Source: Rheinheimera sp. (GTDB lineage: Bacteria; Pseudomonadota; Gammaproteobacteria; Enterobacterales; Alteromonadaceae). Taken from it: a stretch of 36,943 bases of DNA. Of this stretch, positions 35,675 to 36,943 are shown piece after piece (the first letter of the stretch is position 1; each line of letters begins with the position of its first letter). A program made the translations under genes and the position numbers. The stretch spans positions 1 to 36,943 of the forward strand of contig NZ_JAVBXS010000044.1 in NCBI RefSeq assembly GCF_030824435.1. The letters are read 5' to 3'. The notes beneath the pieces are model-generated. The model had not been told where the DNA came from, did no database searches, and saw only the letters and a program-made list of their open reading frames with translations.

Positions 35675-36811
35675 TTAACTTTGTAAAATCTGCAGTGGCA
35701 GTGCCAGCATATCGTCACCGGATTTGGCGAAATACCAGATAATGCCAATCAGGCAGCCAACGGTCAGCAGATACCATAAAGCCGAAAACCACTGGCCATA
35801 TCTATCCAGCGGCAGCAGGTGACTTTGATGACGGCCACGCCATTCAAACACTATTTCTAAACTGCCCACCAACAATAAAAAGCCAAACAGCGCCAGCCCC
35901 AGGCTGTAACTGAGATAAACACCAAGCAAAGCGCCGGCAACAGTGCCGACTAAACCAATAATGCTATTCATGGAAAAGCTGATACTTTTCAGAATATGGC
36001 CGCCATCAAGCGGCAGTACCGGCAGCAGGTTAAATAAGTTCAGCAAGGCATTAAAAGTGGCCAAACCTGCAAAAAAGATATTGCCGGTCAGCCAATAGGC
36101 CAAAAGGCAAGCGATGGAGAGCAGCAAGCCAAAGGTGGGGCCCATAATGGAAATCACCACATCCTGCCAGCGGGTGTTAATTTTTTCGTCCGAAAGCGCC
36201 AGCCCACCCAAAAACGGAATCAGGTAAATACCTTTGGTTTTCATGCCAAAATATTTCATGGCGCGAATATGGCCATATTCGTGAAACACCAGACAGGCCA
36301 ACAATGCCAGCGCAAACTGCAACGAAAATAACCAGGAATAAGCAGCGACGCTGGCACCGGCCAGTACCACTTTAATCACTTTGGCACTTTTAAACAGTTT
36401 AAAACCTAAAGACGCCAGCCCAAGCCAGCTTTGTTGTTTTGGTTTTTCCGGCGTTAATTCAGGCTGTTGCCGCTCAATATCTTTGCTGTTGCGCTCGCCC
36501 GAACTTTGCAGTTCGTTATTGACAAAAAGCCGGTACTTCAACAGAAAAGGTTGCCAGTGCACTTCGGTTTCCAGTCTGATCTTCAGCAACTGGCTGTTGT
36601 CTGAACCTTCGTCCGGCAGCGGCATGCCTGTTGCTTCATCAAGCTGTGATTTAGCCAGTAATTCAAATTGATGGTCGCGTTGGGCGGAAGGGTCAGCAGT
36701 GGCCGGTAGTTGCGACACCAGCTGCCTGTCCCAGAACAGCTGTTGCCAGCCCGCCATCGAAGCTTCCAGTCGTAATTGTCTGCCTAAACAGTCGATTTTT
36801 AATAATTCCAC
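35675..36811 (-). CDS. M50 family site-2-type membrane metalloprotease
   Basis: This is an intramembrane zinc protease of the site-2 protease class, which cuts within or near the membrane to release factors such as anti-sigma domains. The 378-residue protein has a soluble Gln/Glu-rich N-terminal part (1-130) with no close relatives I recognise, then about 6 hydrophobic segments. The zinc motif H177-E-Y-G-H181 and NLLPVLPLDGGH (D269) are intact. It lacks the PDZ domain of RseP, so it is not RseP itself. The start is GTG at 36811, with GTGGAT just upstream. The substrate is unknown and no anti-sigma gene is visible in the window. Confidence 0.85.
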   Translation of the reverse strand: MELLKIDCLGRQLRLEASMAGWQQLFWDRQLVSQLPATADPSAQRDHQFELLAKSQLDEATGMPLPDEGSDNSQLLKIRLETEVHWQPFLLKYRLFVNNELQSSGERNSKDIERQQPELTPEKPKQQSWLGLASLGFKLFKSAKVIKVVLAGASVAAYSWLFSLQFALALLACLVFHEYGHIRAMKYFGMKTKGIYLIPFLGGLALSDEKINTRWQDVVISIMGPTFGLLLSIACLLAYWLTGNIFFAGLATFNALLNLFNLLPVLPLDGGHILKSISFSMNSIIGLVGTVAGALLGVYLSYSLGLALFGFLLLVGSLEIVFEWRGRHQSHLLPLDRYGQWFSALWYLLTVGCLIGIIWYFAKSGDDMLALPLQILQS

Positions 36812-36857
36812 GGTAAATCCACTTATCAGATAGATACCTAAAGCAAACTGATTCGCT

Positions 36858-36871
36858 CAACCTGCAGGTTG
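36858..36871. promoter_or_regulatory. 14-bp palindrome between M50 gene and right-edge gene
   Basis: CAACCTGCAGGTTG is a perfect palindrome in a 105-bp divergent gap between the M50 gene and the new gene at 36917. It could be an operator for either. The CTGCAG core is frequent in this DNA, so chance is possible. Confidence 0.35.
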
Positions 36872-36916
36872 CTCAGTTGCCAACACCAGTCGTGATGAAA
36901 ATAACAGGAGGAAATT

Positions 36917-36943
36917 ATGCCTGTGCTTTTATCGAAGCGGTAC
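36917..36943 (+). CDS. start of a gene cut off by the window edge
   Basis: A perfect AGGAGG (36906-36911) lies 5 nt before an ATG, and nine codons (MPVLLSKRY) remain open to the edge. TTGCCA (36877-36882) is a possible -35. Too little is left to name it. Confidence 0.6.

Overview
The window is ordinary gammaproteobacterial chromosome. The protein style (Gln-rich, many CAG/CTG/TTA codons), the gene set (polA, a cytochrome c5, rep, ubiK, yggN, cysJIH, sstT, cysG-cysDN-cysC-cysQ, an NSS transporter, rsuA) and the close match of the core proteins to Escherichia and Shewanella lengths suggest an Alteromonadales/Chromatiaceae-type bacterium, most like Rheinheimera. The genus is inferred from gene style; no ribosomal gene is present to fix it. 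I see no tRNA, rRNA, CRISPR array, transposase or phage gene.

Layout. (1) 1-4300: an AT-rich left edge with two HexR-like palindromes, then polA on the minus strand with its own terminator, a DnaA box ahead of polA, a 24-codon small ORF with a strong ribosome binding site, and a cytochrome c5. (2) 4305-11591: a large double-GAF diguanylate cyclase with a decayed EAL domain, rep helicase converging on it, then a tightly packed plus-strand group of ubiK, a secreted amidohydrolase, an unrecognised 51-residue acidic protein and a secreted esterase. (3) 11721-13771: a DXD glycosyltransferase converging on ridA and a yggN-like (DUF2884) gene. (4) 14038-18353: cysJIH. (5) 18537-22470: an S41-type protease, a lipoprotein with transglutaminase-like and TPR parts, and the serine/threonine transporter sstT. 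(6) 22604-28084: cysG-cysD-cysN, a terminator, then cysC and cysQ. (7) 28085-34135: a repeat-rich intergenic stretch, a LETM1-like membrane protein, an NSS-family transporter, a periplasmic solute-binding-like protein, rsuA, and a LytS/LytTR-type two-component pair. (8) 34163-36943: a class C beta-lactamase-like serine hydrolase, an M50 metalloprotease and the first nine codons of a new plus-strand gene.

The functional centre is assimilatory sulfate reduction. CysDN makes APS, CysC makes PAPS, CysH reduces PAPS to sulfite, CysJI reduces sulfite to sulfide, CysG makes the siroheme that CysI needs, and CysQ clears the PAP by-product. These genes lie in two blocks about 4.4 kb apart. The most interesting signal is that both blocks carry nearly the same 18-bp promoter element (15 of 18 bases identical, ending at the -10 box). 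In front of cysG this element contains a perfect MetJ met box (AGACGTCT) preceded by a second box with 6 of 8 matches, filling the spacer between the -35 and -10. This suggests that sulfate assimilation here may be repressed by MetJ with S-adenosylmethionine, in addition to or instead of CysB control. The cysG leader can also form two mutually exclusive hairpins, one of which covers the ribosome binding site.
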